Shown here: in pieces, positions 56,801-64,000 of the stretch | How the letters are laid out: each line of letters opens with the position of its first letter | Position numbering within the stretch: the stretch's first letter is position 1 | From: Chaenocephalus aceratus | Lineage: Eukaryota; Chordata; Actinopteri; Perciformes; Channichthyidae | Reading direction: 5' to 3' | Assembly (NCBI GenBank): GCA_023974075.1 | Contig: CM043797.1 | Location: forward strand, 32,085,023 to 32,149,022 | DNA: 64,000 nt | Translations under genes and position numbers: made by a program | The notes under the pieces: model-generated | Told to the model about the DNA's origin: nothing | Databases searched by the model: none | What the model saw: the letters and a program-made list of their open reading frames with translations, nothing else

Positions 56801-59800
56801 ATGACAATACGACACCCTCTGTCCTTAGACCCTCACATCGTACAAGGAAAAACTTCCAAAGAAAACCCAGTTTAAAGGGAAAAATGGGAGAAACCTCAGG
56901 GAGAGCAACAGAGGAGGGATCCCTCTCCCAGGACGGACAGACGTGCAATAGATGCCGTGTGTAAATTGAAAAGATAATACATTTGCAACATAGGTAGTCC
57001 AGATGTTTGGAAATGCATGTGTGTATAATAGGAAGATGAATCCACGAGGATATCCATCCAGGACCTATGATCCAGGACCACAGCCACGACTCGCGATCCA
57101 GGGCTCGCGATCCAGGACACAGGACCGCAGGATCATCCATGACTCCGGATCCCAGCGTATATAGACACCAAAAAGAAGGACATTTGGGGAAGCTGGGTTA
57201 ATCGGAACATGAGAGTACACGGGTATAGACAGAGAGAAGGAAGAAGTAAGATGTCCCCCGACAAACTAAGCCTATATCAGCAAAACTAGGGGCTGAATCT
57301 AATCAGCCCTAACTATAAGCTTTATCAAAAAGGAAGGTCTTAAGCGCACTCTTAAAAACGGATAGGGTGTCTGCCGCCCGAACACAAACTGAAAGCTGAT
57401 TCCACAAATGTGGAGCTTGATAAGAAAAGGCTCTGGCTCCCATTGTACTTTTAGAGATTCTAGGAACAACCAACAACCCTGCATTCTTGGAACGCAATGC
57501 CCTAGTAGGACAGTAGGGTATAATGAGTTCTTTAAGGTAAGATGGCGCCTGCCCATTAAGGGCTTTGTAGGCCTTATCCATATCCATGGACTTTGTTACT
57601 GGACTCCCGGTGTGTCAAGGTAATACCACTGTGCTAACAGTGGTAGATCGTTTTTCTAAAATGACTCATTTCATTCCATTGACCAAGCTACCCTCGGCCA
57701 AGGAAAGACGGAAATTATGATTGTCAATGTGTTCCGGATACATGGATTTCCCAGGGATATTGTGTCAGACCGGGGCCCACAGTTTGTTTCCAAATTCTGG
57801 AAAGAGTTCTGCAGTCTCATTGGAGCCACCGCTAGCCTCTCCTCTGGGTATCACCCCCAGTCCAACGGACAAACGGAGAGATTAAATCAAGTGTTGGAGC
57901 CATGTCTGAGGTGCTTGGTGGCTCAGAATCCCGCATCGTGGAGCAAGCATCTAACCTGGGTGGAATACGCCCACAATTCTCTTCCCACCTCTGCCACAGG
58001 TAGGACTCCCTTCCAGTGCGTCTTTGGCTACCAACCACCCATGTTTGCTGAGACTGAAAAGGAGGTCTTGGTCCCGTCTGCACATGCCCTGGTCAGACGT
58101 TTCCACCGCATCTGGGCGGCTGCCCGTCGAAGCCTACTAAGGAGTTCTTCTTCAATGAAAAGGGGGGCTGACCGACACCGCCGGCCAGCTCCAGTGTACC
58201 AGCCTGGGCAGAAGGTGTGGTTGTCCACGAAAGATCTACACCTCCATGTCGCTTCAAGCAAATTAGCCCCCAGGTTTGTTGGTCCCTTTCCAATAACGAA
58301 GATTGTGAACCCTGTGTCTGTGCGCCTGCGACTCCCCAGGTCCCTGCGGGTCCACCCTACATTCCACGTTGGGAAGATCAAGCCTGAAAGCAGTTTGGTG
58401 CCCGCAACTAAAGCTCCGCCACCCCCCAGAATTGTTGATGGTGGCCTTGTTTATACGGCCAAGAAACTGCTGGCAGTCCGGAGAAGGGGACGTGGCAAGC
58501 AGTTCCTCGTTGACTGGAAAGGCTATGGAGCAGAAGATAGGATGTGGATCCCTTCTCGCTACATTGTGGATCAGGAGTTGATCAGGGATTTCTCCAGGCA
58601 ACATCCTAATTTGCCTGGGCTGTCAGGAGACGTCCCTAGAGGGGGGGATAATGTTGTGACTCGACAGATATGTTAAGTTTAGTTATGTTTTTTATCACAA
58701 ACCTTATCCTTCTTCTTCTTTGTCTTCTTCTTCTTCTTCTTCTTTGTCTTCTTCTTCTTTTTGTCACCTTCGCTATCAGAGGATGAAGAGAAGGTGGAAG
58801 AGCTGCACTCCTGTAAAGAGAAATAATAAAGAAAGATATTATAATATTAAATAGCACAAATACAAAAAAGGTCAAATGAAGAGGTGAAGGCACATACCTT
58901 ATCCTTCTTCTTCTTCTTCTTCTTTTTCTTCTTGTCATCTTCGCTGTCTGAGCAATCAGATGATGAAGAAGAGGAGGAGCTGGAGGAGTCCTTTAGATCA
59001 ATACGAAAACAAGCATTCATATTAATATCCAAGGAACAAATACCTTGATTAGCATCTGTTTTATACTAATACATTATTATTATTATCACTAGGGCTGACA
59101 AAAATCATAACCACGATTATTTTGGTCAATAATTGATATGATTATTAAAAACGATTATCCATTTACTTTGAAAACATCCATTTATTGAAAAAAAATGTGT
59201 GAACAGTATGTTTTTAACAGTTGATTACCCTGAACCTTAAGTATAATTCTACTGAAAAACCAATATTTTTTTTTTTTTTTTTTTAAATAATAATCGTTTT
59301 ATTTCGATTACGTTGTTTTCGTAATCGTTGCAAGCCAAAGTCGTAATCGAGATTAAAATACGATTAATTGTACAGCCCTAATTATCACAAATTAAATCAC
59401 AAATAGGCAACACATAATATGCCCTTTTCATTTCTTTGATTTGAAAAAACGGATATGAACACATTTTTTACAGATTGTTTGTATACCTTTTCCTTCTTCT
59501 TCTTTTTCTTCTTCTTGTCTTTTTTATAGAATATATTTTGTTCTTTTTAAATCCCTTTTAGTACTACTATAACGTTGCATCATACATGTGTTGTGACTCG
59601 ACAGATATGTTAGGTTTAGTTATGTTTTTACTCTAGTTTTGTGTTTTGAACTTGTCACTTCCTGTTTTTATTTTGAAAGTATTCTTTCCTGTCATTCCAG
59701 ATCCCACAGTTCCTGCCTTTGTGTGTTTCCCGTGCGTGAGATTGCTTGGCCCTGCCCTGATTGTTTTCACCTGTGCCCATCCCCCTCACCTATATATAGC

Positions 59801-62800
59801 CCTGGTGTTCCTTTGTTCCTTTGTCAGTTCGTTATGTTTCATGTCGTGAGCACCTAGGCCTTTTGACTCCTGATACCTACCTTGCGATTTAGACCTTTTG
59901 CCAAGTAAGTTTTTGTGTTGCTGTCCAACTTAGTTTTGGCTGTTTAACTACTTTCTATTTTTTGAAAGTACGATTTAGTTTTTGTTATTAAAGAACATTC
60001 TATTTTTGGACAACTGTCTCCGAGTCCTGCTTTTGGATCCTGCGTCCTGTGTCTCGGTTCATAATCATGCCTATCATGCTATATTTGAATAATATATTGT
60101 AGGGCCATGCCTATATATTTTTTTCAAAATACCAAACAGATCATGCATTTTAGCCATGCCTCATTTTGCTCTATTTGCTGTATTCCAGCCCTGTTTTTCA
60201 AGGGCTGATTCAGTGACAAATGAGCTGCAGCTGACCACGCCCCCTGAAAAGGAGGGGGGCGAGGCATGAGAGCGTCATGTTACCGTGCTGTTACCATGCC
60301 ACGGCAACCTCTCATTCCCCTGATAGGTGGAGAGTTGCCCATATAGGCGGAGCTCCTTGTTTCTCACATCAGAACAATTTCAAATCTGTATCAGTCTGTA
60401 TCAGATCCGTTTTTAGAGATTTGGGTATGGAGGAAAAGAGAGAGGGTTGTGTTTTGTGACACTTGGTGAGTTCCCTGACACACCGGGGACACATATTCAT
60501 GTATAAAAGTCGTACAAAAGTGCATTTTGCATGATGGGTCCCCTTTAAAGGAAGTAGAGTTACATGTCATTACATTACATGTTACTTATTAGACGCTTTT
60601 ATCTATACTCAATACTGTGGGCAATCCCCACAGGAGCAATTTGGGGTGAAGTGTCTTGCCCAGGGACACAACGGCATGCTGACTGCAGTGGGGTTTGAAC
60701 CTGTGCTCCCCTAATCCAAACACCAATGCACTAATCCACTGTTCCACACGCCTCCTGAATTGAATGTATTCTCCTTTAAGCAGCATAGTGTATTTACCTT
60801 TTTCTTCTTCTTCTTCAACTTCTTCTTTTTCTCCTTGTCTTTCTCTCCTTCTCCCTCATCATCACTCATGTTGCCATCCTCAATACAAGCAGGGAATGCT
60901 TTTTCTCCCTCTGAGAGACAGAAAAAATCAGTAAAACCAAAATAGTTGAAATGAACCAACCAAGGCTTAAATAGCACCCATACCTGCACATGAAACGGAC
61001 AGTTTGTCTTCTCCTGCTGCTTTAGGCTCTTTCTTGGCCTGTCATGACAAAAGAAGGCGCTGATTGATTATGAAGTGTAGTTCAATTGTGCAAATATGTG
61101 TGGCATGCAGAGTATTTGTGAGTATTTCACCTTGCCCGCAGCTTTCTTCTTATCTCCATCAGCACACGGTCCTGCAATCTCACCGTCTGCAGAAATTCAA
61201 GCAATAGTGCATCAACTCCATGAACAGGTCTGACGAGTGCGACTTGTTATCCTCTCTTTTTGTAGTCACTAAAAAGTGGAAACACTCACCAGTTGCTGAA
61301 AGAACAAAGCAGAGCTCCTTTTGCTCTTCATCCTGTGGACAATCACAAATACAATCAATCTCAAGTGTATTGATTTTTAACACATGTTTTTCACCATATA
61401 TCTATGCACTTACGCAGAGATGTGTTGTACATGCACACGACAAACATAGATCACAGATCATAAACATACCTACACACCATTCCTTGTCTCTGCAGGGGAG
61501 TATAATTTGAACATACTGTATCTTTGAAAAACTTGCGGTGTTACGAAAGCGTGCAAGGGCTATGTATGTTTCATGCCCTGACAGGTACAAAAGCTATACA
61601 CATTTTATCAGTAGGTGTGTGCACTGTTGGGGAATCTGGTTTGTTCATGATTACAACATGCTGCTCACCAGTTGAGCACTAAGAAATGGAGATAATGTTC
61701 ATACTTGGTAGCAGAAACAAAATAGAAAAATGTGACAGCTTATACTGAGTTAATTTATGGCAATGTTTACATAATGAGCAGTGTCACCACTGATCTGAAG
61801 ACCAACTAAGGCTTTTTGTTTGAACAAAAAGGAATATTACCTTTTTGTTGTCCTTCTTCTTCTTCTTCTTCTTCTTCTTTTTCTTTTTCTTCTTATCTTT
61901 ATCGCTGTCAGAAGATGAAGAGCTAGAATCCTGTCGTTAAAAAAAAAATTAATTAAAAAAATCATAATTCTTGCATACAATGTTTTTGACATTGTTACAT
62001 CGTTATTTATTCAGGAAGCAATTGATCAGCATCAACATATTGCTGTATACTTCCTGCAGAATCTTCCATTCCTTGATTTACTCAGTAAAGAGTAGCAGCA
62101 CGTTGCATTACCTTTTTCTTGTCTTTCTTTTTCTTCTTCTTCTTCTTCTTGTCTTTCTTCTTCTTTTTCTTTTTGTCATCCTCACTGTCAGAGGAGGATG
62201 ATGAAGAGGAGGAACTGTCTGAAGAAGAGGAGCAGGAGTCCTTTAAACGAAGAACAAAAAAATGTATGTGTCAGTATTGATCCTTTCTATTTACACATAA
62301 AACGCTTTCTTCCATTTAAAGAACATCACCCGCATCAGACCCTCCCTCTCATCGGCCGCTGCTGAAACTCTGATCCATGCCTTTATAACATCCCGACTGG
62401 ATTACTGCAACAGCATACTTTTTTGGATCACCTGCATTCATACTAAAACTCAGCTGCCCGCTTGCTCACCTCCACCCGACGCTCCGAACACATCACCCCT
62501 ATCCTCCATGACCTCCACTGGCTCCCCATCAAACACCGCATTGACTTTAAAATATTACTTTTCACTTTCAAAGCCCTCAACAACCTTGCCCCCCCCCCCC
62601 CCCCCCCCTACCTCTGTGACCTCATCCAACGACACCCCCACCCGTCGCGTCAGGTCTGCTGAAGCTAACCTACTGCAGCCCATCAGGACAAAGCTCCGGA
62701 CCTGGGGTGACAGGGCCTTCGCTGCAGCCCCCCCTCACTGGAACTCCCTCCCCAGCCACGTCAGATCTGCCAACACTCTCACATCATTCAAACAATCCCT

Positions 62801-63543
62801 CAAAACTCACCTTTTCAATCTTGCCTTCAACTCCTAATCCACTAAACCATTGCCCTTATTCCACATAGCTTAGCACTTTCTACTTTTGTTGTTATTTTTG
62901 TTTTACTTGCTTGTAAGCGCTTTGAGCACCAGGAAAAGCACTTTATAAATGTAATGTATTATTATTATTATTATTATTATAAGGAATACAGACAGCTGAC
63001 ACCCACGATATTCATATTGTAACTGTATATATGAAATAAGCCATACCTTCGTCTTCTTCTTCTTCTTCTTCTTCTTCTTTTTCTTCTTCTTCTTTTTCTT
63101 TTCATCCTCGCTGTCGGACGATGAACTGTCAGATGAAGATGAAGAACAATCCTTGGAAAGCAAAATCAATATTTAAAAACATGAAGGTTAAATGTCGAAA
63201 TTGAAATGTTTGTTTTCATTACTTTTGACTAAATGACGTCTGGTAGTCCAATAGCTTCGGTAATGAATTCTTATATTCTGTTTTATGGACAATTGTAAAT
63301 ACCTTCTTCTTTTTCTTCTTCTTCTTCTTGTCCTTCTTCTTCTTTTTCTTCTTGTCTTTCTTCTTGTCATCCTCGTCATCCGATGAGTTGAAGTCCTGAT
63401 GCAGAAAAAGGGAAAACAATCTACTGTATAATGACACATTTATAAGCCAACCTTTGTGTTAAAAGAGTTTCTTTTAGCAAATCTCTCACCTCGCTTATCA
63501 TACTACCATCTGCACTATTGGGTTCCAGTTGATCATCGTGACC
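50648..63543 (-). CDS. gene D: multi-exon modular Ser/Asp/Lys-rich protein, 5' end outside window
   Basis: At least 24 coding exons on the minus strand join in frame except for one homopolymer break. Exons in gene order: 63,491-63,543; 63,303-63,395; 63,047-63,151; 62,112-62,240; 61,841-61,930; 61,290-61,332; 61,131-61,186; 60,984-61,038; 60,798-60,910; 58,898-58,990; 58,703-58,810; 55,303-55,401; 55,114-55,215; 54,928-55,029; 54,105-54,209; 53,485-53,577; 53,328-53,399; 53,139-53,195; 52,623-52,694; 52,338-52,449; 52,128-52,205; 51,935-52,009; 51,817-51,852; 50,741-51,223. The first needs one base from an upstream exon, so the start is to the right of the window. Most exons are phase 0 at both ends and encode one block: Ser run, Asp/Glu patch, Lys run. 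About 800 residues are visible. No signal peptide, membrane segment or catalytic domain is seen. Alternating acidic-serine and lysine blocks, one per exon, recall treacle and Nopp140 in layout only. A stop at 50,741 and AATAAA at 50,648-50,653 define the 3' end. Confidence 0.75.
50741..51223 (-). CDS. gene D terminal exon: GVAP repeat and distinct C-terminus
   Basis: Begins after a TTCATTCCAG acceptor with [20 protein letters not shown], phase 0, and ends at a stop at 50,741 (160 codons plus stop). Residues about 30-75 are a degenerate Gly-Val-Ala-Pro repeat with two copies of GGAPAPLPG, elastin-like in composition. The last 75 residues are complex (e.g. [53 protein letters not shown]) with several Ser-Pro sites. 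They look like a conserved functional tail, but I cannot name it. The plus-strand frame over it is a shadow of the minisatellite. Confidence 0.65.
   Translation of the reverse strand, partial: ECPHDEVTGEPKMEASGSGGGRLSGPSGSFCKPAGAPGVAPGVAPGVAPGVAPGGAPAPLPGVAPGFAPGGAPAPLPGAHVVSYVSLPSKPLVKLDPSLSAASKPSFSVSSLSPGDRFRRPPSPMEALMGSPRRSGDTGSQSTSNLTSSDILKGLRPYQR
50985..51125 (-). repeat. coding minisatellite (12-bp GVAP unit)
   Basis: A 12-bp unit of the form GGTGTCGCTCCT repeats, nested with two copies of a longer unit of about 39 bp that includes GCTCCTGCTCCTCTTCC. Copies are similar enough to expect length variation between individuals. Confidence 0.85.
51817..52205 (-). CDS. gene D last three module exons
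   Basis: 52,128-52,205: [17 protein letters not shown] and further lysines. 51,935-52,009: [20 protein letters not shown] then DKKKK. 51,817-51,852: [12 protein letters not shown], only 12 codons. Serine content falls, glycine appears, and the modules shrink towards the 3' end. All are phase 0 with GT-AG borders. Confidence 0.75.
52338..52449 (-). pseudogene. gene D exon with homopolymer frame break
   Basis: Starts correctly with [17 protein letters not shown] but is 112 bases long, not a multiple of three. A run of nine A (gene strand, near 52,390-52,398) shifts the lysine codons into GAA/GAA and then a TAA stop; eight A would keep the frame used by all neighbours. Flanking splice sites look intact. 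It could be a sequencing or assembly error in a homopolymer, a polymorphism, or a real truncation that would remove the C-terminus. Confidence 0.7.
52623..55029 (-). CDS. gene D modules from 55.0 to 52.6 kb
   Basis: Six exons. 54,928-55,029 has eight serines then DSEDEE and a Lys run with Asn and Thr. 54,105-54,209 and 53,485-53,577 are close relatives, ending in the shared TKKKKDK. 53,328-53,399 reads [13 protein letters not shown] then 11 lysines. 53,139-53,195 is a pure serine/acidic half-module ending DSDDDK, and 52,623-52,694 is a pure lysine half-module ([20 protein letters not shown] then KEKK). The last two look like one module split by an intron. All are phase 0. Confidence 0.75.
53640..54055 (+). 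mobile_element. LINE 3' end (plus strand) in a gene D intron
   Basis: The plus-strand frame ends [20 protein letters not shown] and on to [12 protein letters not shown]. A CA-rich 3' UTR follows, then the tail CATGCCAATAAAGCCCCTTT leading into TTGAATTGAATTG. The tail and short C-terminus are typical of fish non-LTR elements. It is 5' truncated. Confidence 0.65.
54293..54900 (-). mobile_element. 5'-truncated LINE with 15-bp target duplication
   Basis: The minus-strand frame at 54,469-54,879 reads [15 protein letters not shown] and on, the cysteine-rich C-terminal segment of L1-like LINE proteins ([10 protein letters not shown]...C). Directly flanking it, GCATTATACTAAGAT occurs at 54,278-54,292 and again at 54,901-54,915. 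An A-rich tail on the minus strand (the TATTTTTTTT at 54,293) marks the 3' end. This is a textbook target-primed insertion of about 608 bp. Confidence 0.85.
55114..58990 (-). CDS. gene D duplicated exon pair around a gypsy fragment
   Basis: Exons 58,898-58,990 and 58,703-58,810 are copies of 55,303-55,401 and 55,114-55,215. Each pair has one exon starting [19 protein letters not shown] and one starting ECSSS and continuing to DSEGDKKKK. Flanking intron sequence is also copied (e.g. AAGCATTCATATTAATATCC in both), including the left part of a hAT element. The copies differ slightly: the 58.7-kb exon has Thr-Phe inside its serine run and a second Lys-Lys-Thr; the 55.3-kb exon has a Met in the lysine run. 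All four exons keep frame, because the modules are phase 0 at both ends. Confidence 0.8.
55508..55665. mobile_element. truncated hAT-type element, duplicated left part
   Basis: Starts TAGGGCTGACAAAAATCATA like the intact copy at 59,090-59,380 and follows it for about 155 bases. It breaks off where the gypsy fragment region begins. It was copied together with the neighbouring exons. Confidence 0.8.
55680..56716 (+). mobile_element. Ty3/gypsy chromovirus-type fragment, left part (RT end, RNase H, integrase zinc finger)
   Basis: Broken plus-strand frames cover the end of reverse transcriptase and connection ([14 protein letters not shown]), the RNase H start ([13 protein letters not shown]), later RNase H ([20 protein letters not shown]) and the integrase HHCC finger ([10 protein letters not shown]...CPVCARSK). 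Gag, protease, most of RT and the 5' LTR are missing. Frame changes occur near 56,005 and 56,265. It lies in a gene D intron, antisense to the gene. Confidence 0.9.
56717..57590 (-). mobile_element. LINE 3' end nested in the gypsy integrase
   Basis: Plus-strand TCAATCAATCAATGTTTATT is the reverse complement of a LINE tail. A minus-strand frame (57,309-57,587) reads [20 protein letters not shown] and ends [17 protein letters not shown], a fish LINE C-terminus. The insertion separates gypsy codons for ...WSDIS and MDFVTG...; CATATC occurs at both borders as a short target duplication. It belongs to the same family as the copy at 28.4-29.2 kb. Confidence 0.85.
57591..58690 (+). mobile_element. 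Ty3/gypsy fragment, right part (integrase core, chromodomain, LTR start)
   Basis: The integrase core continues with VVDRFSK and, after a frame change near 57,715, SDRGPQF and NGQTERLNQ, which carry the D, D and E catalytic positions. The frame 57,717-58,676 ends with a chromodomain ([20 protein letters not shown]), placing it among chromoviruses. A purine tract (AGAGGGGGGGATAATG, about 58,638) precedes the LTR start TGTTGTGACTCG, which breaks off after about 45 bases at the duplication junction. Confidence 0.9.
59090..59380. mobile_element. 291-bp hAT-type MITE with perfect 8-bp target duplication
   Basis: Inverted ends TAGGGCTG...CAGCCCTA are flanked by ATTATCAC at 59,082-59,089 and 59,381-59,388. 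Eight-base target duplications and TAGGGCTG-type ends are marks of the hAT superfamily. There is no transposase frame. Confidence 0.9.
59487..59521 (-). pseudogene. gene D truncated exon remnant
   Basis: On the minus strand, [17 protein letters not shown] sequence is followed by a donor (GTATAC), as in other modules. The upstream serine/acidic half and an acceptor are missing: the sequence turns into TATAAAAAAG. A gypsy LTR begins about 70 bases further upstream on the gene strand (59,589), so the LTR insertion or an associated deletion probably removed the rest. Confidence 0.5.
59589..60067 (+). mobile_element. solo gypsy LTR
   Basis: Starts TGTTGTGACTCGACAGATAT, the same sequence that follows the purine tract of the gypsy fragment at 58,653. 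It contains a CACCTATATATAGCCCTGGT promoter-like TATA region and an ATTAAAGAACA segment, and ends near GGTTCATAATCA. No internal sequence follows. No matching target duplication was found at the borders. Confidence 0.75.
60068..60549. mobile_element. TTAA-type MITE, truncated copy
   Basis: Shares CCTATCATGCTAT, ATACCAAACAGATCA, ATGCCTCAT and the end TGCATTTTGCATGATGGGTC with the intact copy at 45.6-46.3 kb. Its left TTAA end is replaced by the solo LTR. Confidence 0.75.
60567..60765 (-). mobile_element. tRNA-like fish SINE
   Basis: Contains GGCAATCCCCACAGGAGCAA and CTTGCCCAGGGACACAACGG, common in fish interspersed repeats. GGTTCAAACC on the minus strand resembles a tRNA box B. Ends are approximate. 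Confidence 0.6.
60798..61332 (-). CDS. gene D exons 6-9: non-repetitive insert
   Basis: Four short exons interrupt the S/D/K modules. Exon 6 reads [14 protein letters not shown]; exon 7 [19 protein letters not shown]; exon 8 [18 protein letters not shown]; exon 9 [20 protein letters not shown] followed by a Lys-rich tail. Junctions 6/7 and 8/9 split a codon after its first base, unlike the phase-0 rule elsewhere, and each split codon completes correctly (GAC, GAG). This supports the exon calls. The region has mixed composition with three cysteines. It is the best stretch to use in a homology search; I do not recognise it. Confidence 0.75.
61841..63543 (-). CDS. gene D exons 1-5 (as seen): acidic start and first S/D/K modules
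   Basis: Exon 1 (63,491-63,543) starts with two bases of a split codon and reads [17 protein letters not shown], the least repetitive part at this end. Exon 2 gives [16 protein letters not shown] and more lysines. Exon 3 gives [17 protein letters not shown] followed by a 16-lysine run broken only near its end. Exon 4, the longest module (43 residues), has two serine runs ([20 protein letters not shown]) before DDKKK. Exon 5 gives [12 protein letters not shown] and lysines ending DNKK. All junctions are phase 0 except the first. An antisense L2 LINE tail lies in the intron between exons 3 and 4. Confidence 0.75.
62300..62980 (+). mobile_element. L2-type LINE 3' fragment in a gene D intron
   Basis: The plus-strand translation includes [34 protein letters not shown], and [20 protein letters not shown] followed by [15 protein letters not shown], the conserved tail of L2 reverse transcriptases. 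A C-homopolymer near 62,590 shifts the frame. It ends GAAAAGCACTTTATAAATGT and (TTA)n. It is antisense to gene D, 5' truncated and not functional. Confidence 0.9.
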
Positions 63544-64000
63544 TAATATAAGTTAATACAAGAAAAAACAATAATTTGTTTAATTACATTTTTTTTTTTT
63601 TTAAATGTACATGCATTGTCAGCAAAAATACATTTCTATAATACGATTGTTGATTCAGATAACTGCCTCACAGCTGTTCATATTATGCAATACAACTCTG
63701 TAAACTTTACTTAAAAAGGAAATGCCATTTCAGTTTTTTAGAAAACAAAACTAATTTATAATCAGACTGATTAGGTTTTCTTAACTTTTTAGATATATGT
63801 TGACTTCTAAGAATTTGGAAATGACAATACCTAAGATAGTTAATATCAGAATGTGCATGTCAAAGTTTCAATGCAAACTTTTTTGCAGAGCACCTTAGAA
63901 ATGTTTTTCTTTAAAGTTTTGAAATAAATGGAAACAATATAACAGTGAGAAAATGATTTGGAATAAATGGTTTTATAAAGCAGAATGTACAGAGCCTGAA
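63544..64000. other. gene D intron, no further exon seen
   Basis: Pyrimidine-rich stretches and AT-rich sequence. No exon with both splice sites could be identified, so the 5' exons of gene D lie to the right of the window. Confidence 0.5.

Overview
The window looks like ray-finned fish (teleost) nuclear DNA. The evidence is eukaryotic splice sites and very small exons, long (CA)n, (TCCA)n and (CCTTG)n arrays, L2-type LINE tails, a chromodomain-bearing Ty3/gypsy element, hAT and TTAA-type DNA elements, and a tRNA-like SINE. No prokaryotic gene layout is present, and the long open frames inside microsatellites are artefacts. The species cannot be named from the sequence.

Bases 1-34,069 hold no convincing coding gene. 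They contain microsatellites, LINE relics, two inverted copies of a TTAA-flanked element (20.76-21.41 and 25.74-26.51 kb) and related GAGGA-rich inverted-repeat elements (20.1 and 27.1-28.3 kb). A minus-strand first coding exon with a signal-peptide-like sequence and a strong donor lies at 34,070-34,130, so much of this 34 kb is probably the large first intron of a minus-strand gene running off the left edge.

The most interesting part is 37-64 kb, a minus-strand array of genes for low-complexity, highly charged, probably disordered proteins. Three tandem paralogues, A (37.3-39.3 kb), B (41.2-43.1 kb) and C (46.6-49.6 kb), share one design: a tiny first exon ending in phase 1, a short exon 2, a Lys/Asp-rich exon 3 ending in a serine run plus an acidic tail, and a last exon with one codon and the stop. 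B and C read through cleanly; A has a frame shift. To their right is gene D (50.7-63.5 kb, with its 5' end beyond the window), with at least 24 coding exons. Most are single symmetric phase-0 modules of about 20-43 residues: serine run, acidic patch, lysine run. It ends in a Gly/Val/Ala/Pro repeat and a distinct C-terminus.

The introns of gene D are full of mobile DNA. Two of its exons were copied in a tandem duplication whose breakpoint lies at an 8-bp microhomology inside a gypsy LTR, so exon gain can be read directly in the sequence. I recognise no named family for genes A-D. Alternating phosphorylatable acidic-serine blocks and lysine blocks recall nucleolar scaffolds such as Nopp140 and treacle, but that is an analogy of composition only.
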